A DNA stretch of 64,000 bases. It comes from Limanda limanda (lineage: Eukaryota > Chordata > Actinopteri > Pleuronectiformes > Pleuronectidae). Shown in pieces: positions 10,536-21,085 of this stretch (position 1 is the stretch's first letter; each line of letters opens with the position of its first letter). Made by a program: the position numbers and the translations under genes. The stretch spans positions 5,667,430-5,731,429 of the forward strand of contig NC_083645.1 of NCBI RefSeq assembly GCF_963576545.1. The letters run 5' to 3'. The notes below the pieces were generated by a model. The model was not told where the DNA came from, did no database searches, and saw only the letters and a program-made list of their open reading frames with translations.

Positions 10536-11527
10536 ATGGCGTCTCTAGCTCACCGTAACTCAGGGACTGTGCTTCCGTCTTCTCCGCCTCGACTCGTCCA
10601 CACCGGGCCCGCGGCTCTGCCTCCACACGCACTCATCTTCTCCTCCAGGGAACAGCGTCGTGTCGACTTCAGCAAGTTATTTACCCCGAAGACAGAGTCA
10701 CTCGTACGGGACAAGCTAAACACGACCCGCTTCCTGTCTGCGGGACACTCGACGCTGCTGCACGGCGTTTACGAGGCTCTGATTGGACGAGTCCATCAGC
10801 TGATGACGCGAGCGGGTGACGTGAGCAGCGGTTACTTCATGGGATAAGTATTTGACTGAGGCCAGGTTTATTTTTTGTGGTGTTTAGTAAATTTACACAC
10901 ATGATTCACTCATGCTGTTCTGTGTTCGTAACCTTATAGTTGAATGCACTTATTGTAAGTCGCTTTGGATAAAAGTGTTGACTGTTTTAATGGAATACTG
11001 AGAAAGTTTAATAACAACAATTAGACAATTGAAGTTCAAATTATGAAGGAATTTAAGCTCTATATTGTGTCTCCTTTATATTTAAAATAATAATCAAACT
11101 GAGTGGAGATGTATGTTGTATCCAAACAGCCGGCTGCTGTGTTTTGTCACTGTGCAGTCCATGGGGGATTAAATATTACACTGAAAAAATAAATCATTAA
11201 ATCAATGAATGTTTCATAGCAATTTTGAAAGTAGTGGTGAAAAGGTACCATTTATAATTCATGGAACAGCTTAGTTTGCCATTGACATGTGAATTTGATG
11301 CCAGTATTTTGGGAGGACAGATATTTTTATGGAAAGCCAGTAGAAGTTTGGAGCTTACAGGACACAGATGATCATACCCAGCATCATTTATTTGCTGGTA
11401 GAGGTGTGGTTTACACTTCCTCTGTGCATTTAACCAGCACAATTGAAAAAGTGACTGTAATCATGCCACTCTATACAGTTGTTGAGATTTAGGATTGTTT
11501 TGGATGACAATAAAAATTTGAAATAAA
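10536..11527 (+). CDS. predicted two-exon gene inside the CACTA element
   Basis: A GC-rich exon starts with ATGGCG in good Kozak context (gttagcATGG) and encodes MASLAHRNSGTVLPSS and later FSSREQRRVDFSKLF and RFLSAGHSTLLHGVYEAL. It can end at 10820 before GTGAGC. An exon beginning at 11361 after cttacag continues in the same phase (DTDDHTQHHLF to MPLYTVVEI) and stops at 11492, followed by AATAAA at 11509 and 11522. The product would be about 138 residues. Without splicing the first exon stops at 10847. No domain is recognised. It lies head-to-head with the minus-strand exons, which would suggest a bidirectional promoter near 10250-10530. Confidence 0.35.
10940..10990 (+). repeat. SINE-type 3' tail fragment
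   Basis: The phrase gtaagtcgctttggataaaa is the familiar 3' end shared by several fish SINEs and their partner LINEs. The upstream tRNA-like head is not visible, so only the tail or a very decayed copy remains. Confidence 0.5.
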
Positions 11528-11720
11528 GTGCATTGTTTCATTTCTTTTGACTGCATTGACCTTTGTTCGTGGTATACAATATAATTCATTATAGCACACT
11601 TACTTACTTAAGAACAATTTAAAATTTCAGGTTTAATATTTATTTTAAGCCTGGTTTACTCAGCCAGATAGTTTGTTGGTGCCTCTTACACATTGGTGTT
11701 ATCTGCTCTCAGGGAAACTG

Positions 11721-11758
11721 ATTTGCATTTGTGAAGCTCAGAGCATTGTCATTTGCAT
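11721..11758 (+). promoter_or_regulatory. two octamer (ATTTGCAT) boxes
   Basis: Perfect ATTTGCAT octamers lie at 11721-11728 and 11751-11758, 30 bp apart, near the right end of the CACTA element. Octamers bind POU (Oct) factors in snRNA, histone and immunoglobulin promoters. Here no downstream gene is apparent, so a regulatory role is only a possibility. Confidence 0.35.
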
Positions 11759-11944
11759 ATGAAAGCGTCCTCTAGGAGTTGGAGCAGGGGGGGTCAAATC
11801 TCAACAGCTCACAGGCTTGACAACTGCAGGAACCCTGAGCGTTTCCTTTGCTGCCTGCAGATACGTGTGAAAGTCGTTAACCGAAGGATGTGCCAACACT
11901 TCTCTGCGACACAGATTGACACAAACGCTTCTTTTCATGCAGTG

Positions 11945-13283
11945 TACCAAATGAATCTTTAGCTTTTGAGGGTTTGAGAGATTTAATAATACCTGTGATT
12001 TTTATTTCTGAGACAGTGTTTATACTGAAGGCTGGCTCCATTGTGTTTACTGAAGACACATTAACATGATCAGTCGAGAAGCCCTTTGCAATAGTTGCTA
12101 CAGAATCAACAAAGTATCGATTAAGAGCTACTGCTACTTCAGATGGGTCCTTGGTCAGCTTTCCATTCAAGTCAAGTTCAATTGACCTTCCTGCGCTATG
12201 ATGTTGTCCCATGAGTTTTTTTAACTGAGTCCATATTACTTTCGGATTACCCCGTGCCTCACTAATTATAGCAATAAAGAAATCAGCCCTAGCTTTCCTC
12301 AGACCTGTTATCACTTTATTTCTTAACATGGCAAAGTGATATTTGTCATGATAAAATTTTGTTCTAATGGCCTTTTTTAATGCAAGATCACGTTCTTTCA
12401 TTAGTTTCAAAATGTCTGCATTTATCCAGGGAAGACTGTTCTTTTTATTCCTACTCCTAATGCTACGGGAAAATTCTGCAATTATACTCTGAATTTTACT
12501 TGAGAATATTTGACTGTCCTCACTCAGGTTTTTTCCAAATAACAGATCATTCCAGTTAAAACTATGAATAGTGTTTTTAAAAGACTCTTGCATGTTCTTG
12601 GGGATTCTAATGCTTTCATGTTCCTTAGTAGAGGAGCTAAATCTCTTTTTTGTTAACTTTCTGACCACAAGAGTTAGATTGTGGTCAGATAGCCCAGTTA
12701 TCATGTTGTACGTTTTTGAGGTTCTCTCCGGTCTGTTACTGAACACTAAATCAATCTGAGTTCTGGTGGATTGGGTTATTCTTGTTGGACCTTTAATCAG
12801 CTGTGAGAGATCTAGTCCATCGGTTATTTGTTTGAGGTTCTTTCTAATTGATCTATCTTCCCAATTTACATTAAAATCTCCCATTATTATCACCTCTTTC
12901 TTAAAATGACAGTCCTTGAGCATGTTTTGGAATTTTTCATAAAAATCATTATTTGAGGAGGGTGGGCGATACATTACAATAAGAATAAAAGACATTTGTG
13001 GTGATAGAGTGATATTCAAGCAAATACATTCCAAATCACAGTTTGACAGCAGTAATTCATTACATTGGATACAATCCTTCAGATAGACCATAACCCCGCC
13101 TCCCTTTGATTTCACCCTATCTCGTCTATACATTTGATAGCCTGGTATGTTTAGTGCTGCAGTTGGTGAGTTTTCATGTAGCCAGGTTTCAGATAGACAG
13201 AGGAAATCTAAATTTGATTCCATTAGTAGATGCTGGATTTGGTCACTTTTCGATACAATACTTCTTATGTTAAGATGACCACC
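11945..13283 (-). pseudogene. LINE apurinic-like endonuclease half of ORF2
   Basis: This part of the LINE protein would nick the target DNA. On the minus strand it contains HLNIRSIVSKSDQIQ, LCLSETWLHENS (catalytic Glu), RDRVKSKGGGVMVYL, VIIMGDFNVNWED, QIDLVFSNR and GLSDHNLTLVV. That is the complete set of APE-type motifs. It continues through a linker to KPSKAKDSFG, where the CACTA element has inserted. Upstream the coding frame changes at an A/T homopolymer near 13284-13290. The domain itself is free of stops. Confidence 0.92.
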
Positions 13284-14647
13284 AAAAAAACCATAGATTT
13301 AACTTTGGGATCCCATATTATTCTGGAGTGGTTGACAGTTTGAAAGACTTTCCACTTCCTGTGTTTTGTGATTGCCTGATTAATGATTTGTTTCCCATTT
13401 ACATCCCTTAGCCCTCTGGCCACACGTAGCTTTTTATTTGAGTTAATGTTACACTTTGCTATTGGATTGTTACCTTCGATACCAGGAAGCTGTCGGTCAA
13501 CATGCGTATCAGACTGCACGGCAGACTGAGTCACCACTGTGTAGACCTTTTGCTGTGGTTGTTGCCCGGCTGGCCGTGGTTGTAGCCCGGCTGGCTGTGG
13601 TTGAAGTCCGGTTGGCCGTGGTTGAAGCCCGGCTGGCCGTGGTTGAAGCCCGGCTGGCCGTGGTTGAAGCCCGGCCGGCCGTGGTTGAAGCCCGGTTGGC
13701 TGTGGTTGAAGCCCGGCTGGCTTTTGATGTAGCCCAGTTAGGTGAGGATGTAGCCTGGTTAGCTGTGATTGTAGCCTGGCTGGCAGTGGATGTAGCCCAG
13801 CTAGCTGAGGTTGTAGCCCGGCTGGCTGTGGTTGTAGCCTGGCTGGCTGTGGTTGAAGCCCGGTTTGCCGGGGTTGTAGCCCGGTTGGCTGTGGTTGTAG
13901 CCCGGCTGGCTGTGGTTGAAGCCCGGCTGGCTGTGGTTGAAGCCCGGCTGGCTGTGGTTGTAGCCCGGCTGGCTGTGGTTGAAGCCCGGTTTGCCGGGGT
14001 TGTAGCCCGGCTGGCTGTGGTTGTAGCCCGGCTGGCTGTGGTTGAAGCCCGGCTGGCTGTGGTTGAAGCCCGGCTGGCTGTGGTTGAAGCCCGGCTGGCT
14101 GTGGTTGAAGCCCGGCTGGCTGTGGTTGTAGCCCGGCTGGCTGTGGTTGAAGCCCGGCTGGCTGTGGTTGAAGCCCGGCTGGCTGTGGTTGAAGCCTGGC
14201 CGGCCGTGGTTGAAGCCCGGTTGGCTGTGGTTGAAGCCCGGCTGGCTTTTGATGTAGCCCAGTTAGGTGAGGATGTAGCCTGGTTAGCTGTGATTGTAGC
14301 CTGGCTGGCAGTGGATGTAGCCCAGCTAGCTGAGGATGTAGCCCGGCTAGCTGAGGATGTAGCCTGGCTAGCTGTGGTTGTAGCCTGGCTGGTAGTGCTT
14401 GTAGCCCAGTTAACTGAGAATGAAGACTGGCTAGCTGTAATTGTAACCCTGCTAGGTGTGGTTGTTGCCCAGTTAAATGAAGGCCTGTTAGCCATGATTG
14501 AATCCCAATTAGCTGTAGTTGTGGCCCACTTAGCAGTGGATGTTTCTCCACTGCAAGATGTTTCTGAAACTGTTTTATATAAACTTGCAGATACAAATAT
14601 ATGTATGTTTCAAGTATATACTGTAAGTAAATGAATGTTAATAACAT
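13265..14647 (-). CDS. LINE N-terminal coding part with heptapeptide repeats
   Basis: The minus-strand frame is open for 460 codons. Most of it is a run of AGLQPQP-type heptads with variants (GLQPRPA, GLHPQLA, GLHQKPA) encoded by a 21-bp minisatellite. After the repeats it continues with KLRVARGLRDVNGKQ, ITKHRKWKVFQTVNHSRI and IWDPKVKS. From memory, this sequence precedes the endonuclease in related fish LINEs. The repeats are therefore in frame with a genuine LINE segment, not just an overlapping open frame. A one-base shift at the homopolymer near 13284 separates it from the endonuclease. The function of a proline/glutamine-rich repeat here is unknown. Confidence 0.6.
   Translation of the reverse strand: MLLTFIYLQYILETYIYLYLQVYIKQFQKHLAVEKHPLLSGPQLQLIGIQSWLTGLHLTGQQPHLAGLQLQLASLHSQLTGLQALPARLQPQLARLHPQLAGLHPQLAGLHPLPARLQSQLTRLHPHLTGLHQKPAGLQPQPTGLQPRPARLQPQPAGLQPQPAGLQPQPAGLQPQPAGLQPQPAGLQPQPAGLQPQPAGLQPQPAGLQPQPAGLQPRQTGLQPQPAGLQPQPAGLQPQPAGLQPQPAGLQPQPTGLQPRQTGLQPQPARLQPQPAGLQPQLAGLHPLPARLQSQLTRLHPHLTGLHQKPAGLQPQPTGLQPRPAGLQPRPAGLQPRPAGLQPRPTGLQPQPAGLQPRPAGQQPQQKVYTVVTQSAVQSDTHVDRQLPGIEGNNPIAKCNINSNKKLRVARGLRDVNGKQIINQAITKHRKWKVFQTVNHSRIIWDPKVKSMVFLVVILT
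13558..14530. repeat. 21-bp minisatellite, about 46 units
   Basis: The commonest unit on the plus strand is gttgaagcccggctggctg plus tg. Units vary mainly at a few positions (gaa/gta, cgg/tgg, ctg/ttg/cta). Because 21 is divisible by three, long frames stay open on both strands. Degenerate units lie at both ends and homogeneous ones in the middle. A five-unit variant block at 13721-13811 recurs at 14246-14336, exactly 525 bp (25 units) away. Confidence 0.95.
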
Positions 14648-14964
14648 AACGTCACTTCACGTGCTCTTCAGCTCCAGGAGGAGTAATCAGTAATCTGAGG
14701 CATTAAAGAGATTAAATCATGAACGGTTGAAGGAGGTGTTCAAGTTGCTGGGCTAACTAGCGAGCTCTGTGCTGCGGCAGGTAGATGATGGCGACCCATA
14801 AAACGTTTGTCCTGTTTTTTTAGTAGAGTAATCTCCCCTCGATCCTAAGAGACTGGATGAGTGTGAGTTTGTGTTTGGTTCCAGAGTTCCACTCATTTCA
14901 CAGCGTCTCGGCTCGTGAAGATTGTTCCACCGCTGAAACAGAGCTGCTTCCATTACGGCGCCAT
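14648..14964 (-). other. probable 5' UTR or promoter of the LINE
   Basis: GC-richer sequence upstream of the long N-terminal frame. On the minus strand it begins at the hairpin at 14965-14994. It probably holds the LINE's internal promoter, but no core motif can be named. Confidence 0.4.
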
Positions 14965-14994
14965 CAAAGCACGGACAGATAAGTCCGTGCTTTG
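14965..14994. repeat. perfect 12-bp hairpin
   Basis: The arm caaagcacggac (14965-14976) pairs perfectly with gtccgtgctttg (14983-14994) around the six-base loop agataa. It lies at the apparent 5' boundary of the LINE. Confidence 0.9.
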
Positions 14995-17900
14995 TTTATG
15001 TGCTATTTATTGACTGTGATGAATTAAAACAAAACTACATTTTGTTGCGCAATAATGCATTAAACGTGAAACCATTAAATGGTGTGGCTTTCGGCATTCA
15101 ATAAATTTGGTTGTCAAAATAAAATATTTAATAATTATATAAAAAATATTAGTATTAAATAATAACTTGAATTGATCAAAGTTACCTCGGGGCACCACTC
15201 TTCAAAAGGGAAAAGAGCCAATTTATTGATTTAGTCTCATAAAAGTACTAACTACAAATTTGGAAGTCTGATTACCAATTAAATTAATTAACTATAACCA
15301 AAAGTACCATATAGATAGTTAGCAAAGTTAAAGATTATAGAGTTCTTGACAGTGTGGAGGTTGGCAAAATTCAGTTATGCAACATTAATGAAAAAACATT
15401 TGTCAAAGAAAAACATTATGATGATAAAAAAGTATAAAAACACAAATTACTAACGATGTACTTACTATACAAAGGTGTGTATGTGAGTATGCGTGTATCT
15501 GTCTGTTATCTTTTGATTGGTCAGCCGCCATTTTTAAATTCACTCACACAGTTACATCCTGGCAACATTTGGTTGTCGCTTAGAAAAGTGCATGTGTTTT
15601 ATGGATTTGAGTCAGTGTTTTATGACATCAATCATGCCATGGCCGAAATGCAAAAATATAAAGTTGATGCATTTTGGATGAGAATGACAAATCTAACGTA
15701 CACATTGACTCAACAAGTAAATGCAGGTTCTTGAGTCTAACATCATGGATTCCAAAATAAGCTCTTGTCGGTTTTGTATGAGTACAGAGTTGGAAAAATG
15801 TCAACAATTTGTGGTGGAACTGTGCGTATGTCCCTATAAACTAAGTTTACCTGACACACAAGCACTGATTTGGTGATTTGCAATTGTAAAACTTTACAAT
15901 TAATGTATGTAGACTGGATATGACCTAAATGGCATTTCCTCTGGAGAAAAGATATTCATTAAGCAAAATAAAAACTAAAAAAAACAGGTCCCAAGCGATA
16001 GCAAAGAATTATAAATAAATACCGATACATATAAAATGTATAAATAATAATAGCGCTCAATGTTTGCAGAGCCATTAGAGATGTTTTAAAGTGATATAAC
16101 TATCGTTTCATATTCTATATTTCACTGGTTATGATAAAAATTAGTTAAAGCAACATGTAGTGAGAGTAGAGGGTAATTGTTTGCTGGGTGATACGCCGGC
16201 ATTTATCACAGCTGTGATGGAAGTTTTCTGGAAACTGGTAAAAGGATAACTCAGGCAGCAACTGATGTCTTATGCAGAAGAGTTTAATGTAGACTTGATA
16301 CATTAATGAGTCCAGAAGGTCAAACAATTTACAAACGTTAACACAGTAACATGAGCAATTGTCACCCACAAGTCTGAAGATGTCTCCCACAGCATCCACA
16401 TATATCTTTGTGGCAGTAGGCCAAGCCACGGGGCTCTCACCACAGCAGCTAGAGACAAACCATTCAGGTTTGATCATATTTATTAAATCCAAACATAAAT
16501 TAAAAACTTACACTACCTGAGCTTTTCAGCTCACTGTCTCTGAGTCCTGTGCTGGAGAGTCTCCAGATGCAGCTCACACGCTGCCTTTTTAGGCGTGAGG
16601 ACCAATCAGCCAACAGCTCTCACCTGTGCAGATTGATCCTTCCAGCCCCCTCACCGCCACAATCTTCTTCTACTTATGACATCCATTTCAACAGCTCGGC
16701 TAGAATTACTGTCACTCTCTATGTTACATGTAGGTGTTTGCATCTTATTGGTTAGTAAGGCCTAAAGTATGCATTCCCAAAGCCACTCATGTAATATGCA
16801 AAACAGTTAGAGTTTGGTGCCTCTCTTTCTGAGTTAGATATAAAAGTCCATTTGTATTTCATTCCATTTTATATATTACACAACTGAAGACATTAAGCAT
16901 TTTCACTGGTAATTATAAGCTTGAAAGTGGATTTTTAGTTTACCACAAGCACTACAGAATTCACAAAGTGTCTCCATTTCTGCAGTTTTTGTTGCTTCTG
17001 GCACTTAGCTGTTTATGTTAGGCACACATGTCAACTGGCATGTGAACTAGCAGGACATTCACACTACAGGATGGTTTAACACTGTCCCATTGGGCCCGTT
17101 CCCTGTCCTGCTGCTTTAAGATATTTATTGTTTTTCTTTGCCATATTTTCCTGCACTAATGTGATACCTTCTACTTTTGGCTGTGTTATTATTCACAGCC
17201 ACTTTATGCTGCATCGCTGTCTATGAGAATCAAAGCATATCATTGAAGCTACTGAGCATTGTGACGTGAGAGGCCTTCTATACTGGCCTCTGCGCCATAA
17301 ACCATTATACAGTCTAGTGGATTATTGCTTAAGGAGAATACCATATAAGCTATGTTGAGAAAAAACAACCTCTGAGACCTACACACAAACATGCACTGAT
17401 CCGACAATAAGTCAGTAAGATCCTATCAGACACCACAGCACACAAAGGATTAGGAACTAAGCAGGGAGTTACGTAACAGAAAGTATTAGCCGAAATAAAT
17501 ATCTACATGTCCTGTTATGCTGTGCCACGACAATGCTCAACGAGAGTGAAGGCTGATATTAGTCAAGCACGTTTGGGACTCAGCCTGAGTCAGAAGGGCT
17601 GTCTTTTTTAGAATATCATATTTGCATATACATTACAGAAAACATGTGAATATGGAGAGTACATATATGTTCACGTGTGGGTGGGGGGGAGTAATTGTCA
17701 CCATGCATGTAGTTGCCGTGAGAAGATGGTATTTTCATTAGACACACAGGACAACATATCATGACAATGAAGGAGAAACAGACATTTATCACCTAAATGT
17801 TGCTATAACAACAGAGCTATATGCAGTGATTAAGTGGAAACATTTACAGTCCATGATTGCTGAGGTTGTCATTATATAAAAAAGAAATGCATCATAAAAC

Positions 17901-19048
17901 ACTCCAAGAAGCTGTTATTGTTGGTGCACCTTGCAATAGTGGGCCCATATGCGTAGGGTTGAAGTGACTCTTGATTACTTGATTAGCCCAGTGACTTTCT
18001 TTGCTCTTCAAGTCACCTCAAAATCAAATGTGACTGACAAGAGCTAAAAATGAAGTGATCCTACTGCAAAGTAATGTCTTTATGTTATTCATATGGAGCT
18101 CGACTGTCTAAAGAGAATTAGAAAAATAAAGAGTGATCTGCACTGTTGCAGCAGGATGACATGTTCATTCATTACCATGAACACACATTTTCATTTACTT
18201 TTAAACCACACTTCTGCTTTAGATATTCAAACCAAATGTGGATAGATCCACAAGTAAATGGTTAAGAACCACTTGCAAAAAACATTGGGGTTAATCTAAG
18301 GTTCAGTGGCTCAAGCACACCTCCACATCCACAGAAGTGAGGCTGGAAAGAATCAGTCAGTGTTTAGAATAGAAAAATGAATCGCTGAATCAATTAGCTT
18401 ATGAATTGAAAGTTAATAAGCAAATAGTTTCATTCTTTTAGTTAACATTTCTGAAAAATACGTAAAATATCTTGTTTTAGCTTCAGGGCAAGACTTGGCG
18501 TCTTTTCTTTTTTTATATGATGTTAAAGGTAAGAGTTGGTAACTTGTTTCCAAAATCTTTTTTTCTTCTTTGTGGAAATCCTCCTCATGTCCCCATAGCT
18601 ATCCATAAATTAAGTTGAAAAACAGAGGAAAAGTAGCTGGTAGCTGAAGTAAACAAATTAAATGATTAGTCGTGGTACCTGTCTGTCACTAACTGATCTA
18701 CCTGCCTGTTGGCACCTTGCCCCTAAAGATATGCACTGCTGAAGCAGAGATGATAGCCAGAAGTTAATGAGCAAGTCACAGAAAAGTCGGCTTCTAGCAG
18801 CCAGTGCTCTATCATATGGGCGTAGCTGATGGGAGGGGGTGGAATGTATTGGTTGCAATTTTTCAAAATCTAGCCTGTTCTTGCTTTAAACTCAATGTAT
18901 TTTGGGTTTTGGAGAGTTGGTCTGACAAAACAAGCAATGTAAGGATGTGATGCTAAGCAAGTGGGTACAGGAAATTCCTCCATTTCATCACAAAATGATA
19001 ATTGAACTGCACTGAACATCTCATATTGATTTTCTATAACTGCATAAA
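14995..19048. other. no gene recognised
   Basis: About 4 kb of AT-rich sequence. The longest open frames (for example 15456-15734 and 16145-16492 minus) have no recognisable motif and no splice context. No mobile-element terminus could be placed with confidence. It may be intronic or intergenic. Confidence 0.5.
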
Positions 19049-19098
19049 AAGTTAACCAAAGTGACAGTTTCTTCAGAAACTGTCACTTTGGTTAACTT
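19049..19098. repeat. 50-bp near-perfect palindrome
   Basis: Perfect 24-bp arms (19049-19072 and 19075-19098) are separated by only two bases (tc). The left arm begins aagttaaccaaagtgaca. The loop is too small for a microRNA precursor. It sits in otherwise featureless sequence. Confidence 0.95.
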
Positions 19099-20740
19099 AA
19101 TCTTTGATATGGGAGGATTTCAATATTGTTGTTCTCAATTCTGTCACTCATCCGTCTCACTGCATCTCCAAAAGTGATCGACTGTACAAAGCATAACACT
19201 GGCTGTGCTCTTGACTGCAGAGCTGGTGAAGGTTTAGATGTTGATTAATGGAACTGCTTGATATTATGCCCGTTCATCCAAAATCATGTTTGTTCCTGTG
19301 TTTCTCCAACACTGACTGACTGCTAAATTGTGTGAGAATGACTGAGGGTGCGCTGTTTCTGTCTGCATTAGGGTGTGCTTTTACAACTAAGTATTGCTGG
19401 AATGAACTGAGTGTACTGGTGTGTGAAGTGCTTATAAGGTTTCAGAGCGTCGATAAATGTAAATTTTGCAGCTTCCTCTGTCGCCCTGGTCAGAATAATA
19501 ATCAAACTAAAGGTGAAAATTAACATTATGGACATCTCTCATACTCCCCTGTTTTATCCATCTGTCATCCATCTGTTAACCAATCACTCATTCAGAGGAT
19601 TCCAGCTCTTATCTCTACCCATCATTGTCTCCATCAATCCATTTCTCATTCTGATTGTTAACAAGGGAAAAATAAAACTTTGTGGCCTCTACTAACTTAC
19701 TAACCCCTCCTCCAAACCCCATCAAACTGTCCAGCCGGTGTCTCTGTCTCATCCCTGAGGATAAGTTGAAAGTAGAAGATATATTCCCTTCTATCATGGA
19801 GGATTTAGAAGAACACCCAGAGTTAATGAGGGGTTTTTAAAACATAAGAGAAAAAGCAGAGCAGACAATGATAGAAGAGTGTTATTTAAGGGGAGAGTAT
19901 AGTGTGTGTGTGTGTGTTGAAGAGAGTGATTGATGATTTTTTTTGTGCATTGTGAGTTTTTAAGTGATTAACTTCCACATATTCTCCACAACAGTTCCAT
20001 AGACACTGGTTTAGTCACATTAATTAAACCCTAATGATATTTATGTATGACCAACACCTATCTCCACTTACACTCAGTTAGCAGTTTATCTGGTACACCC
20101 AAGTGATGCAGTCTAATACAACCAGCTTGCAATATATCTTCACTTCATGAAGCTAATTAAATTGTTTTAGGGAGGGGTTGAGTCAGCTCTATTTTGTGGT
20201 GCTGTTGAATAGTAGGTTACTGTGTTACAGGGAGAGGGATTTCTATTATTTAGCTGAATCTGAAAAGCAAGTAAGTTCATCTAGACTTAAATTAAACTAA
20301 ACACGAAAACTACCATTCATTAAAGTGTGATTTTTGTATGACTTTTTTTAATGTAAAATCATATATTACTTAGTAAATAGCCACCATAGACACCCTGAAT
20401 GTAATTGAACAATACATTTTCTATGTGATGAAATCAATTTAATGTGCGAACAACCTTCAGGAAAGGGAGAACTTGTTCCAATACATTGTCAAACAATATA
20501 CAGCAGACAAACTTGCACAGCAAAAATAAATGATCTACATGGAATATAGACAAGCTTATCAACTGGAACGTGTATACTATACTAACAGCCCTCAGTAACT
20601 ATAGAAACAATCCTATGTATACGTTCATGAAACAAGAAATGGAGGTTTACTGGCACTACAATAAAAGTGGGTAAGCCCCATGGAATATATTTTAACGATG
20701 ACAACATGAATGCCCCCTAAAAATAAAGCCAGTGTCAAAA
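19099..20740. other. no gene recognised
   Basis: AT-rich sequence with a short GT repeat near 19900. No supported open frame or transposon end was seen. Confidence 0.5.
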
Positions 20741-20744
20741 AACC

Positions 20745-21085
20745 CCACTTGGTGGCTGGCTACAGTGTAGGTCATAAATCCTGCCTCCTCCATGCTAGTG
20801 GGTGGGACAAAGACCAAACTAAAAAGTCAAATTTAGGTGTCAATTAAAATGTTCACAAATGAATATTTCTGTCATTTTAGAAAAATGGAGGGAAATGAAA
20901 ATTGAGAGCTAATTCCAACTCGTGATTGGTCAAACTTGTGTATCACAGGACCATTCCCTGATCGCTACTGTGCAGACCCTGGTTGAAATGCATGGTGTTC
21001 TTTTTTGGGTTATTTGAGCTTAATTTCTGGATAGTGGGAGGGAGTGGGGTCATCCATCTTTACATACAGTCTATGCTAAGACTTG
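20745..21085 (-). repeat. dispersed teleost repeat, family D
   Basis: Read on the minus strand it contains acatggaggaggcaggattt-like and accaagtggggtttttt-like blocks. The same phrases recur as fragments at 37530-37615, 43875-43920 and 50328-50415 (for example ctaacatggaggag, caggtggcttcacttttt, gtccatctttat). The left part (about 21000-21085) holds catctttacatacagtctatg. The superfamily is uncertain; no coding sequence is present. Confidence 0.5.

Larger units (their letters stand above)
9113..11944. mobile_element. CACTA (EnSpm)-type transposon, non-autonomous
   Basis: The left end reads CACTAGACGAAAAGCAG. The right end, on the minus strand, reads CACTGCATGAAAAGAAG. Over 29 bases the two ends agree at 20 positions. 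Both flanks are TAC (9110-9112 and 11945-11947), a 3-bp target duplication as expected for CACTA elements, and removing the insert plus one TAC restores the LINE frame. No transposase-like frame is visible in 2,832 bp. Inside are a GC-rich left part, possible spliced exons on both strands, a SINE-like tail and two octamer boxes. Confidence 0.85.
7085..14994 (-). mobile_element. L2-group LINE interrupted by a CACTA transposon
   Basis: Read on the minus strand the order is: GC-rich 5' UTR (about 14994-14640), an N-terminal coding part with a 21-bp minisatellite, endonuclease, CACTA insertion (9113-11944), reverse transcriptase, C-terminal domain, 3' UTR, and a short (AAAT)n tail near 7085-7115. 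Without the insertion and one TAC copy the element is about 5.1 kb. The endonuclease and reverse-transcriptase halves join exactly at the insertion point: one half ends KAKDSFG, the other begins MDSTMLKD. Motifs fit the L2/CR1 (Jockey) group; whether it is Crack, Daphne or L2 proper is not decidable by eye. Confidence 0.9.

Noticed and set aside
13558..14530. CRISPR-like array
   Set aside because: Units are contiguous 21-bp repeats without spacers, in a eukaryotic genome.
13456..14634. 392-codon plus-strand frame and 328-codon minus-strand frame across the minisatellite
   Set aside because: They are open only because the 21-bp unit is a multiple of three. Only the 460-codon minus frame runs on into a recognised LINE sequence.
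19049..19098. microRNA precursor
   Set aside because: Loop of two bases and perfect arms; Dicer substrates need a larger loop.
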